DNA of 26,918 nucleotides from an uncultured Porphyromonadaceae bacterium (lineage in GTDB: Bacteria; Bacteroidota; Bacteroidia; Bacteroidales; Muribaculaceae), in contig CAJKBH010000041.1 of NCBI GenBank assembly GCA_905198125.1, forward strand, positions 1 to 26,918, read 5' to 3'. Below the pieces are notes generated by a model. The model did no database searches. It had not been told where the DNA came from and worked only from the letters and a program-made list of their open reading frames with translations. A program made the translations under genes and the position numbers. How positions within the stretch are numbered: the stretch's first letter is position 1; the number at the start of each line of letters is the position of its first letter. Shown here piece by piece: positions 1 to 6,664 of the stretch.

Positions 1-115
1 CCTTTTTTTGTGTCATGTCGGGCCGGCCTTTATGGCGTATGTTCATTTAGCCTTACAATGTGACAGTAAGTAATGAAGAAAACCGCAGAAATATGTCAAG
101 CAACATGTTTTTTTG
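1..115. other. Left-edge non-coding stretch
   Basis: No open reading frame with recognisable protein features covers this stretch. It contains a G+C-rich GGGCCGGCC patch near base 20 and an AT-rich part leading into the gdhA promoter. Bases 61-76, read on the minus strand, loosely resemble the short repeat described at 2086-2107 and 11438-11459. It may be the 3' flank of a gene outside the window. Confidence 0.5.
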
Positions 116-147
116 TTTGGTAAACTTGAAAAAAGGTTGTAAGTTTG
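116..147 (+). promoter_or_regulatory. Bacteroidetes-type promoter of gdhA
   Basis: TTTG at 116-119 (-33 element) is followed after exactly 20 nt by TAAGTTTG at 140-147 (-7 element, consensus TAnnTTTG). This matches the known primary sigma (SigABfr-type) promoter of Bacteroidetes. The predicted transcript start lies a few bases after 147, giving a leader of roughly 90 nt before the ATG at 245. Confidence 0.8.
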
Positions 148-244
148 CAATGGAGTTGTAAGGCCGGTGGATTTATCGGTCAAGACACCCCCAATGGAAA
201 CCTAACAGGCACACGGAGTGCCACATTTACTTAAATCGAAGTAT

Positions 245-1582
245 ATGAAAATCAACGAAATCATGGCCGGCCTCGAGGCAAGGCATCCTGGAGAGAAGGA
301 ATTCCACCAGGCAGTGCGTGAGGTTTTACTGTCAGTGGAGGATGTGTACAACCAGCATCCGGAGTGGGAGAAGGCACGACTGATAGAGCGCATGGTGGAA
401 CCCGACCGTATCTTCACGTTCCGCGTGACGTGGGTAGACGACAAGGGCGAGGTTCAGAACAACATAGGCTATCGCGTGCAGTTCAACAACGCGATCGGCC
501 CGTACAAGGGAGGCATCCGTTTCCACGCTTCCGTCACACTGTCCATCCTGAAGTTCCTGGGCTTCGAGCAGACATTCAAGAATGCCCTGACCACACTGCC
601 TATGGGCGGAGCCAAGGGAGGTTCCGACTTCAGCCCGCGCGGCAAGAGCGACGGCGAGATAATGCGTTTCTGCCAGGCTTTCGTACTTGAGCTGTGGCGC
701 AACCTCGGTCCCGACCGCGACGTTCCCGCCGGCGATATCGGCGTAGGCGGCCGTGAGGTAGGCTATATGTACGGTATGTACAAGAAGCTGGCCCGCGAGA
801 ACACGGGTACGTTCACCGGCAAGGGTCTGTCGTTCGGCGGCAGCCGCATCCGTCCGGAGGCTACCGGTTTCGGCGCACTCTATTTCGTTGAGAGCATGCT
901 GAAGGACCTGAACACCGACATCAAGGGCAAGACCATCGCCATCTCCGGATTCGGCAACGTGGCATGGGGCGCAGCCAAGAAGGCTACCGAACTCGGCGGC
1001 AAGGTGGTGACTCTGTCCGGTCCCGACGGATACATCTACGATCCCGCCGGTCTGGACGCCGAGAAGATAGAATATATGCTTGAGCTCCGCGCATCGGGCA
1101 ACGACATCGTGGCTCCGTACGCCGACAAGTTCCCCGGCTCCACATTCTTCGCAGGCCGCAAGCCCTGGGAGCAGAAGGTGGACATCTGCCTGCCCTGCGC
1201 CACACAGAACGAGGTGAGCGAGGCCGACGCCAAGATGATAGTCGACAACAAGGTGATGATGGTGGCCGAAGTTTCCAACATGGGCTGCACCGCCGAGGCT
1301 ATCGACTACTTCATCTCGCACAAGCTGCCGTACGCACCCGGCAAGGCTGTGAACGCCGGCGGCGTGGGCGTATCCGGCCTGGAAATGAGCCAGGATGCCG
1401 AGCACCTGCAGTGGAGCGCAGCCGAAGTGGACAAGAAGCTGCACGAGATGATGCTCAACATCCACGAGGCTTGCGTTGAATACGGACGTCAGGAGGACGG
1501 TTACATCAACTACATGAAGGGCGCCAACATCGCCGGATTCATGAAGGTGGCCGACGCCATGATGGCTCAGGGTATAATCTGA
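245..1582 (+). CDS. gdhA: Glutamate dehydrogenase, hexameric NAD(P)-dependent
   Basis: Interconverts 2-oxoglutarate plus ammonium and glutamate in the cytoplasm, linking nitrogen and carbon metabolism. The 445-residue product has the usual length of the bacterial hexameric family. The motif PMGGAKGG carries the catalytic Lys at residue 124 and PAGDIGVG carries the catalytic Asp at 164, one residue off the Clostridium symbiosum enzyme (K125, D165). A Rossmann glycine motif (GFGNVAWGAA) lies in the C-terminal half. I chose the ATG at 245 because MKINEIMAGLEARHPGE is a typical family start. An in-frame GTG at 218 would add nine residues unlike the family. The gene has its own promoter at 116-147. 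NADP versus NAD preference cannot be settled by eye. Family assignment is essentially certain. Confidence 0.97.
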   Translation: MKINEIMAGLEARHPGEKEFHQAVREVLLSVEDVYNQHPEWEKARLIERMVEPDRIFTFRVTWVDDKGEVQNNIGYRVQFNNAIGPYKGGIRFHASVTLSILKFLGFEQTFKNALTTLPMGGAKGGSDFSPRGKSDGEIMRFCQAFVLELWRNLGPDRDVPAGDIGVGGREVGYMYGMYKKLARENTGTFTGKGLSFGGSRIRPEATGFGALYFVESMLKDLNTDIKGKTIAISGFGNVAWGAAKKATELGGKVVTLSGPDGYIYDPAGLDAEKIEYMLELRASGNDIVAPYADKFPGSTFFAGRKPWEQKVDICLPCATQNEVSEADAKMIVDNKVMMVAEVSNMGCTAEAIDYFISHKLPYAPGKAVNAGGVGVSGLEMSQDAEHLQWSAAEVDKKLHEMMLNIHEACVEYGRQEDGYINYMKGANIAGFMKVADAMMAQGII

Positions 1583-1607
1583 TAATATCCGATTGATTAT
1601 AATATCC
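1583..1607 (+). repeat. Direct repeat ahead of the Fur-type gene
   Basis: TAATATCC occurs at 1583-1590 and again at 1600-1607, a 17-base period, and GATAAT (1581-1586) faces ATTAT (1596-1600). The pair lies just after the gdhA stop and before the regulator start. It could be an autoregulatory site, but AT-rich short repeats arise easily by chance. Confidence 0.3.
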
Positions 1608-1658
1608 AACTAATCCAAAAACAGCGGTATCTGCTTGACTGCCGCTGCTGTCTTCACG

Positions 1659-2069
1659 ATGAGCGAAGATACGGACGATAGAATGAAGGAGCATGGTGTG
1701 CGCCCTACGGCGGTGCGCAGCATGCTCCTTAAACTTTTTGACCGTGTGCCGGGACCTGTGTCCGCCCAGCGGATAGAGTCGGAACTCGACACCGTGGACC
1801 GCTCCACCATCAGCCGTACGCTGACATTGTTCGTGCAGAAAGGGTTGCTGCACGTGATAGACGACGGGAGCGGCACCCCGAAATATGAGGTATGTCCCTC
1901 GCACCATCACCACAACCCCAACGACGGCCACATGCACTTCCACTGCCGCAAATGCGGCCGTACCATCTGCCTGGAAGGCAACCCTCTGCCCGATGTGAAT
2001 CTGCCAGAGGGATTCGAGCCGGACGGCATAAACTGCATCATCACCGGCCTCTGTCCCCGATGCTCCTGA
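1659..2069 (+). CDS. Fur-family metal-responsive transcriptional regulator (Zur-like)
   Basis: A 136-residue cytoplasmic DNA-binding regulator of the Fur superfamily. The N-terminal half is a winged helix with the family-typical run RPTAVRSMLLKLF and the recognition-helix region VDRSTISRTLTLFVQKGLL. The C-terminal half has a His cluster (CPSHHHHNPNDGHMHFHC) forming the usual metal sites, plus two CxxC pairs at C96/C99 and C132/C135 that would bind structural zinc. An in-frame TTG at 1635 would add eight residues, but the ATG at 1659 is the better start. It begins 76 nt after gdhA with no clear promoter of its own and sits 133 nt before a zinc-type P1B ATPase, so metal homeostasis is the likely role. 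The cognate metal and the direction of control are inferred; Zur, Fur and PerR-like members cannot be separated by eye. Confidence 0.88.
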   Translation: MSEDTDDRMKEHGVRPTAVRSMLLKLFDRVPGPVSAQRIESELDTVDRSTISRTLTLFVQKGLLHVIDDGSGTPKYEVCPSHHHHNPNDGHMHFHCRKCGRTICLEGNPLPDVNLPEGFEPDGINCIITGLCPRCS

Positions 2070-2085
2070 AAGGTTAAATACCTCA

Positions 2086-2107
2086 TTACTCGTCACTAAT
2101 ACTTAAT
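2086..2107 (+). repeat. Dispersed short intergenic repeat, copy A
   Basis: This 22-base stretch matches 11438-11459 at 18 of 22 positions in the same orientation, sharing ACTCGTCA and TACTTA blocks. Both copies lie just beyond the 3' end of a gene. The function is unknown. Confidence 0.4.
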
Positions 2108-2117
2108 ACCTTGTTTT

Positions 2118-2170
2118 TGCACAGCCTGTGCATCTTCTTTGTCGTAACTTTGCATCGTAATCAATACGAT
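2118..2170 (+). promoter_or_regulatory. zntA promoter region with two dyads
   Basis: A -7 element TAACTTTG lies at 2145-2152. The only upstream TTTG (2116-2119) is 25 nt away rather than the usual 19-21. Where a -33 element should sit there is a hyphenated dyad TGCACA-GCC-TGTGCA (2118-2132). Just after the -7 element is a second dyad, ATCGTA-ATCAA-TACGAT (2154-2170), over the expected transcript start. Both are candidate operators for the adjacent Fur-family regulator. The symmetry is seen directly; the binding is inferred. Confidence 0.6.
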
Positions 2171-2202
2171 ATTTGTTGTAAACTATAAAAAAAAGCAAGG
2201 TT

Positions 2203-4233
2203 ATGGCACACACACATACTGATAATGCTGTAGATTCGCATACAGACAATGACGGACACGGACATTGTCATGGAGGGCATTGTCATTGTCACAATCATAA
2301 TCACGGTCACGATCACAATCACGATGGCAGTCAGGAAGGCTGGCGCGGATTTATGCGCGAGATAATCAGCGGCGTACTGTTAGCGATTTGTCTCGTGCTT
2401 GAACATACCGGCGCGTTTGCATCGATGGGCGCGGCCATGGGTATCAACGCCGCGGGCTTCGACTGGCTTCCGATGACGGCCTATCTCATCGCACTTCTGC
2501 CGGTGGGATGGCCGGTGGTCGTAGAGATGTTCCGGTCGTGGGGCAGCGGGAGCGTGATGAACGAATTCACGCTGATGGTGGCCGCATGTGTCGGTGCCTT
2601 TATAATAGGAGAATACCCCGAAGGGGTGGCCGTGCTGCTGTTCTATGCCATAGGGGAGAAGCTCGAAGACGTGGCATCGGACGACGTGCGCCGTCGCGTG
2701 CGCTCGCTGTTGGGTCGGATACCCGATAGCGCCACGGTGATCGATAACGGCGAGCGTCGCAAGGTCAGCCCGAAGACGCTGCCTGTCGGCACCCGCATCA
2801 TTGTGCAGCCCGGCGAGCGTGTGCCCATCGACGCCAAGCTGGAAGGCAACGACCCCGTCGATTTCGATACCGCCGCCATAACAGGCGAGTCGGTGCCCCG
2901 GTCGTTCAGTCCCGGTCAGGAACTGCCGTCGGGCATCATACCTGTCGACAGACCGATAGAGGCCACGACTGTGCGTGAGTTCGACAACTCGTCCATGACG
3001 CGCATACTCAAGATGATAGAGGACGCGCAGGCCGGCAAGTCGCATACCGAGACGATGTTGCGCCGTATCACCGGATGGTACACTCCGGCGGTGTTCATCC
3101 TGGCGTTGTGCGTGTTCTTTATTCCCTGGATTGTGGCCGGCGTGCAGGGCGGAGTGTTCGACTGGCAGATGTGGTTCCGTCGCTCGCTGGTGTTCCTGGT
3201 ATGCTCATGTCCCTGCGCTCTGGTGGTGAGCATCCCGCTCAGCTATTTCGTGTCGCTCGGCACCGCATCCCGCTTGGGATTGCTGTTCAAAGGCTCGAAG
3301 TATCTTGACGGCATGGACCGGCTGAAGAACGTGGTGTTCGACAAGACCGGCACCCTGACCACCGGAGAGTTCCACGTAAGCGCCGTAAAACCGGCCGGAG
3401 GCGTCGACGCCGATACATTGGTTTCTCTTGCAGCCGCCATAGACGCTGATTCCACCCATCCGCTTGCCAGGTCGATATGCGCGTATGCCGCATCAAAGGG
3501 CGGTGAAATGCCCGTGGCTACCGGTGTCAAGGCCGTCCGTCACGGTGTGCGGGGCATGGTAGACGGCACGGAGGTGTCGGTAGGCTCAGGCACGTTGATG
3601 GAGACGCTTGGCGTCAATGTGCCGGAATCGTCCGTGCCCGGATCGCGGATATGTGTGGAGCGTGACGGAAAATATTTAGGCTCGATATATCTGGAGGACA
3701 CCGTGAAGCAGGAGGCTGCCGAGGCAATAGCCGACCTGCACAGGCTCGGCATCAAGGTGACGATACTGAGCGGCGACCGCAAGGAAGCCGTGGAGCGCGT
3801 GGCCCGTCAGGTGGGTGCCGACTCATGGCAGGCCGAGATGCTCCCCGAGGACAAACAGAAGAAGGTAGACTCGATGCACCGGCAGGCGCCTACCGCCTTT
3901 GTGGGCGACGGCATCAACGACGCCCCGGCCATCGCAGCATCCGACGTGGGAGTGGCCATGGGCACGATGGGCACCGGAATGGCGATGGACACCGCCGACG
4001 TCATCATATCGGGCGACAACCTGAAGTATCTGGCCCGCGCCGTGCTGCTGTCACGCCGCGTCAAACTGACCGTGGCCGAGAACGTCACGTTCGCGTTGCT
4101 GGTCAAGGCCGTGGTGATGATTCTTGGAGCCTTCGGCGTCGCCACCCTGTGGGCCGCCGTATTCGCCGACACCGGCGTCACTCTCATCACCATCCTCTGG
4201 ACCCTGCTGATGCTCCGCAAGGTCCCGAAGTGA
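2203..4233 (+). CDS. zntA: Zinc/cadmium/lead-exporting P1B-type ATPase
   Basis: An ATP-driven inner-membrane exporter of soft divalent metals, 676 residues. The N-terminus lacks the usual Cys-x-x-Cys ferredoxin-like metal-binding domain. Instead residues 3-41 form a tail very rich in His with a few Cys. Then come the membrane helices, the actuator motif TGES, the transmembrane metal site Cys336-Pro337-Cys338, the phosphorylated Asp380 in DKTGT, the HP-type motif STHPLA, and the hinge GDGINDAP around residues 568-575. The last helix has the conserved Asp in FADTGVTLI that marks ZntA/CadA-type transporters. The start ATG follows an A-rich leader with no Shine-Dalgarno. The gene stands alone behind its own unusual promoter and downstream of a Fur-family regulator. 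Zn, Cd or Pb specificity is known for the family; the exact metal is inferred. Confidence 0.93.
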   Translation: MAHTHTDNAVDSHTDNDGHGHCHGGHCHCHNHNHGHDHNHDGSQEGWRGFMREIISGVLLAICLVLEHTGAFASMGAAMGINAAGFDWLPMTAYLIALLPVGWPVVVEMFRSWGSGSVMNEFTLMVAACVGAFIIGEYPEGVAVLLFYAIGEKLEDVASDDVRRRVRSLLGRIPDSATVIDNGERRKVSPKTLPVGTRIIVQPGERVPIDAKLEGNDPVDFDTAAITGESVPRSFSPGQELPSGIIPVDRPIEATTVREFDNSSMTRILKMIEDAQAGKSHTETMLRRITGWYTPAVFILALCVFFIPWIVAGVQGGVFDWQMWFRRSLVFLVCSCPCALVVSIPLSYFVSLGTASRLGLLFKGSKYLDGMDRLKNVVFDKTGTLTTGEFHVSAVKPAGGVDADTLVSLAAAIDADSTHPLARSICAYAASKGGEMPVATGVKAVRHGVRGMVDGTEVSVGSGTLMETLGVNVPESSVPGSRICVERDGKYLGSIYLEDTVKQEAAEAIADLHRLGIKVTILSGDRKEAVERVARQVGADSWQAEMLPEDKQKKVDSMHRQAPTAFVGDGINDAPAIAASDVGVAMGTMGTGMAMDTADVIISGDNLKYLARAVLLSRRVKLTVAENVTFALLVKAVVMILGAFGVATLWAAVFADTGVTLITILWTLLMLRKVPK

Positions 4234-4258
4234 CATGCCGATTGATAAATTTGCATAG

Positions 4259-4290
4259 TAGTGGCGCAGGCACTCCGTGCCGCGCCACTA
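4259..4290 (+). terminator. Strong hairpin after zntA, probable terminator
   Basis: TAGTGGCGC (4259-4267) pairs with GCGCCACTA (4282-4290). Inside, after a bulged A, GGCAC pairs with GTGCC around a TCC loop, giving 14 base pairs. No T-run follows directly, though an A/T-only tract starts about 20 nt later. It lies 25 nt after the zntA stop and separates it from the pilus locus. Confidence 0.6.
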
Positions 4291-4315
4291 TCCGCCAATG
4301 TCCGGTTATGAAAAT

Positions 4316-4333
4316 TTTTAAAATATTTTAAAA
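4316..4333. promoter_or_regulatory. Perfect 18-bp AT palindrome upstream of the pilus promoter
   Basis: TTTTAAAATATTTTAAAA reads the same on both strands. It ends four bases before the -33 TTTG of the pilus promoter. It could be a regulator site or an UP-like element; its A/T-only composition makes chance symmetry more likely than for mixed sequence. Confidence 0.45.
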
Positions 4334-4337
4334 TTTA

Positions 4338-4369
4338 TTTGTGATAAATAAAAATAATTCATATCTTTG
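4338..4369 (+). promoter_or_regulatory. Bacteroidetes-type promoter of the pilus-like operon
   Basis: TTTG at 4338-4341, a 20-nt spacer, then TATCTTTG at 4362-4369. This fits the -33/-7 consensus exactly. Transcription should start a few bases after 4369, leaving roughly 245 nt of leader before the ATG at 4621. Confidence 0.8.
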
Positions 4370-4620
4370 CGACTATAAAAAAATAATTACAAAAGGGCAA
4401 TAACGCACACTAAAGCTCGCTGGCAGATTGAAAATAGTATAGACTAAGTGCAAAAATAAAACTTATTGTAAGTAAAACTTGCATAAAGTAATCACACCGT
4501 ACACACCTTAAAACTGAACATACAGGTTCGTAATTAATCCTTATCTTGCGGATAAGTGATCGAAATCAGACCTGCGTTGACTTTAAAGAGATATAACAAC
4601 AAATAACGATTTTAAAAGCC

Positions 4621-6558
4621 ATGAAACAGATCCTCGCATTATCAGCAGCCGCCATGCTGCTTGGAGTTGTCTCCTGTTCGCAGGAGGATGTCGTCGGCCC
4701 GAAGGGTGACGGCAACGTGACATTCACTGTCACTATTCCGGAGAAAATGGGTACACGTTCGTTTGCCGACGGACTTACCGCCAACGACCTTCAGATGGCG
4801 GTGTATGACGCCGAGACCGGCTCGCTTGTCATGACGCCTGCGGATCAGAAGTTCAGCGAGGCAGCCTCCGGCTCCCTTACCACAACCGTATCACTGAACC
4901 TTGCATCAGGCCGCAGCTATAAGATTGCCTTCTTCGCGCAGAACAAGGAGGGCGGGGCATATACCTTCAATGCTGACGCAAAGACCATAACCGTCAGCTA
5001 TGGCGCGATGGCCACTACTTACAATACCGATGCATTCGACTGTTTCTATACGCTGTACGAAACCGGCGAGATCACCGGCGCCATCAATCATGTTGTGACG
5101 CTGAAACGCCCCGTTGCACAGGTTAACTGGGGAACATCCGACCTGGCCGAGCCGGCTGTGGTCGATCCCAACGCATACGGAGCGGATGCCGCTAACCTTG
5201 TCTCGGAGGTGTCGACAAAGGCATACACCACGTTCGACATGTTCAGCGGTGATGTGACAGGCGAAGCCGAGGAAGTGACGCTGCCGTATCTGGCACGTCC
5301 GGCAGACACGGAAAGATTCCCCGTCCAGCCCGATAAATACGCGTACGTCTCCATGCAATACCTGCTGGTGCCCGCAGCGTCGTCGGTGATTGACATAACT
5401 CTCAAGACGGCCAACAGCACGACGGCCGATAAGTCGTTGAGCACAGTGGCGGTGACCAATGTGCCGGTGCAGGCCAATTACCGCACCAACATCTACGGCG
5501 CCCTCCTGACAAATCCCAATTATTTCACTGTTACCAAGGATGAAAACTGGAACGACAGCTATGATTTCCCGGTCGTGCCGGTAGAAGTGAAAAGCGACGA
5601 GGAACTGGTAGCTGCATTACAGAACGGTGGTAACTATGTGATACCCGAAGGCGAGAGCCTGACTATGCCCGATGTGACCACGACCGTACAGTTGTCAAAA
5701 CCTCTGAAACTCAATGTCGAAGGTACAATGAATCTGACAGGTGTAGGTACGGCTGATTCTCCCAATGCCGGAGACAGAATAAGAAATCTTACGCTGTTAA
5801 ACGTGGCCAGCTATGTTGAATTGACAGGTTCCGGCACTATTGAAGCAAATGGTGGAGACTTCTTGTTCCATGTCACCAAAACAGGAACACTTAACATTGA
5901 TGGAGTCGATATAGTGTATAACTGTACCGAAAACGCATCTAACAGAGCGGCAATCAATACCGGTGTCAATCCCGTGACTGTGAAAAACAATACCATTACT
6001 ACAAACTGTACGGCAGTGCGTCACAACAGTTCCGGTACACTCACAATGGAGAATACTACAATAAATGTAAATCTCCGCAGTGATGGCGGCAACATGTGGG
6101 ACGCCATTTTTTCCAGAGGAAATGTTGATCTGACAAATGTAAAGATTAACAGTAAGGCCCGCGGTCTTGAGATAACTGCTTCCATGGGAAATCCCTTTGA
6201 CGGCATGCTCAAAGACTGTGAGTTTTATACAGAGGCCGACCGGGTATTGTATGTAGAATCCGCATGGACAGAAGGCTCCAAGCTGACAATAGATGGCGGC
6301 AAATACTCTTGTAAGAATACAACCGGCACAGAATATAAAGCACCCATCGTTTTCGATAACAACAGAAGCGGAAAGAAATTTGACTGCAACATCATTTCCG
6401 GTGAATTCGTGAAACAGCCGTGGGGATTCCAGAGTGGCACATGGCCTAATTGGATTGACGACGATCCCTCCGTATATCTTGCTCCGGGATCGGTATGGGA
6501 GGAGATAACCCCCGCCGCAACCAATCCGGTATATACCTGGCGAGTAGTAAAGCAATAA
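4621..6558 (+). CDS. Fimbrillin-like lipoprotein with beta-helix-like head
   Basis: Probable surface pilus subunit or adhesin, 645 residues. A lipoprotein signal peptide ends at Cys19 (VVSC), followed by the acidic SQED that may favour surface export. Residues 29-46 look like a type V pilin prosegment, with strand NVTFTVTIP and then GTR ending at Arg46. P. gingivalis FimA is cleaved after Arg46 by an Arg-specific protease. Residues to about 315 form a fimbrillin-like beta domain closely similar to the protein at 8950-11301 (shared AQ-NWGTSDL, SMQYLLVP, PVQANYRTNI-GALLTNP). The remainder has short Asn/Thr-rich strand repeats suggesting a parallel beta-helix. This distal part is markedly lower in G+C than the first half. 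First gene of the operon. Stalk versus tip role and exact Pfam family are unverified. Confidence 0.8.
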   Translation: MKQILALSAAAMLLGVVSCSQEDVVGPKGDGNVTFTVTIPEKMGTRSFADGLTANDLQMAVYDAETGSLVMTPADQKFSEAASGSLTTTVSLNLASGRSYKIAFFAQNKEGGAYTFNADAKTITVSYGAMATTYNTDAFDCFYTLYETGEITGAINHVVTLKRPVAQVNWGTSDLAEPAVVDPNAYGADAANLVSEVSTKAYTTFDMFSGDVTGEAEEVTLPYLARPADTERFPVQPDKYAYVSMQYLLVPAASSVIDITLKTANSTTADKSLSTVAVTNVPVQANYRTNIYGALLTNPNYFTVTKDENWNDSYDFPVVPVEVKSDEELVAALQNGGNYVIPEGESLTMPDVTTTVQLSKPLKLNVEGTMNLTGVGTADSPNAGDRIRNLTLLNVASYVELTGSGTIEANGGDFLFHVTKTGTLNIDGVDIVYNCTENASNRAAINTGVNPVTVKNNTITTNCTAVRHNSSGTLTMENTTINVNLRSDGGNMWDAIFSRGNVDLTNVKINSKARGLEITASMGNPFDGMLKDCEFYTEADRVLYVESAWTEGSKLTIDGGKYSCKNTTGTEYKAPIVFDNNRSGKKFDCNIISGEFVKQPWGFQSGTWPNWIDDDPSVYLAPGSVWEEITPAATNPVYTWRVVKQ

Positions 6559-6576
6559 CAGCGATGCCGAGATTCA

Positions 6577-6605
6577 GGAGGCTGTGCCGTCATGGCGCAG
6601 TCTCC
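6577..6605 (+). terminator. Hairpin between first and second pilus genes (attenuator or processing site)
   Basis: GGAGGCTGTGCC (6577-6588) can pair with GGCGCAGTCTCC (6594-6605) over all 12 positions, two of them G-U, with a five-base loop. No T-run follows, so complete termination is unlikely. It could lower downstream expression or protect the 3' end of the first mRNA. Confidence 0.45.
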
Positions 6606-6664
6606 GCCTCAGCGTATTAGTCTGTAAAATCCCCCGTAATCCGGTGTAATATCATCCTGTTACC

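Larger units (their letters stand above)
4291..4620 (+). other. Promoter and long leader of the pilus-like locus
   Basis: About 330 bases without a gene, far richer in A+T than the flanking coding DNA. It holds the 18-bp palindrome, the promoter and a transcribed leader of about 250 nt. Within the leader, CTTATC (4540-4545) and GATAAG (4551-4556) form a small hairpin with loop TTGCG, extendable by ATC/GAT across a bulged T. No known riboswitch was recognised. Confidence 0.6.

Noticed and set aside
218..244. GTG at 218 as start of glutamate dehydrogenase
   Set aside because: The extra nine residues are unlike the family, and the ATG at 245 gives the standard 445-residue protein.
332..1609. 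Long minus-strand open frame of 425 codons opposite glutamate dehydrogenase
   Set aside because: It is His/Val/Leu-rich with no family features and is fully explained by codon bias of the unmistakable gdhA gene on the other strand.
4300..4380. Phase-variable invertible promoter at the pilus locus
   Set aside because: Only the single central palindrome was found; there are no paired inverted repeats flanking the promoter and no invertase gene nearby.
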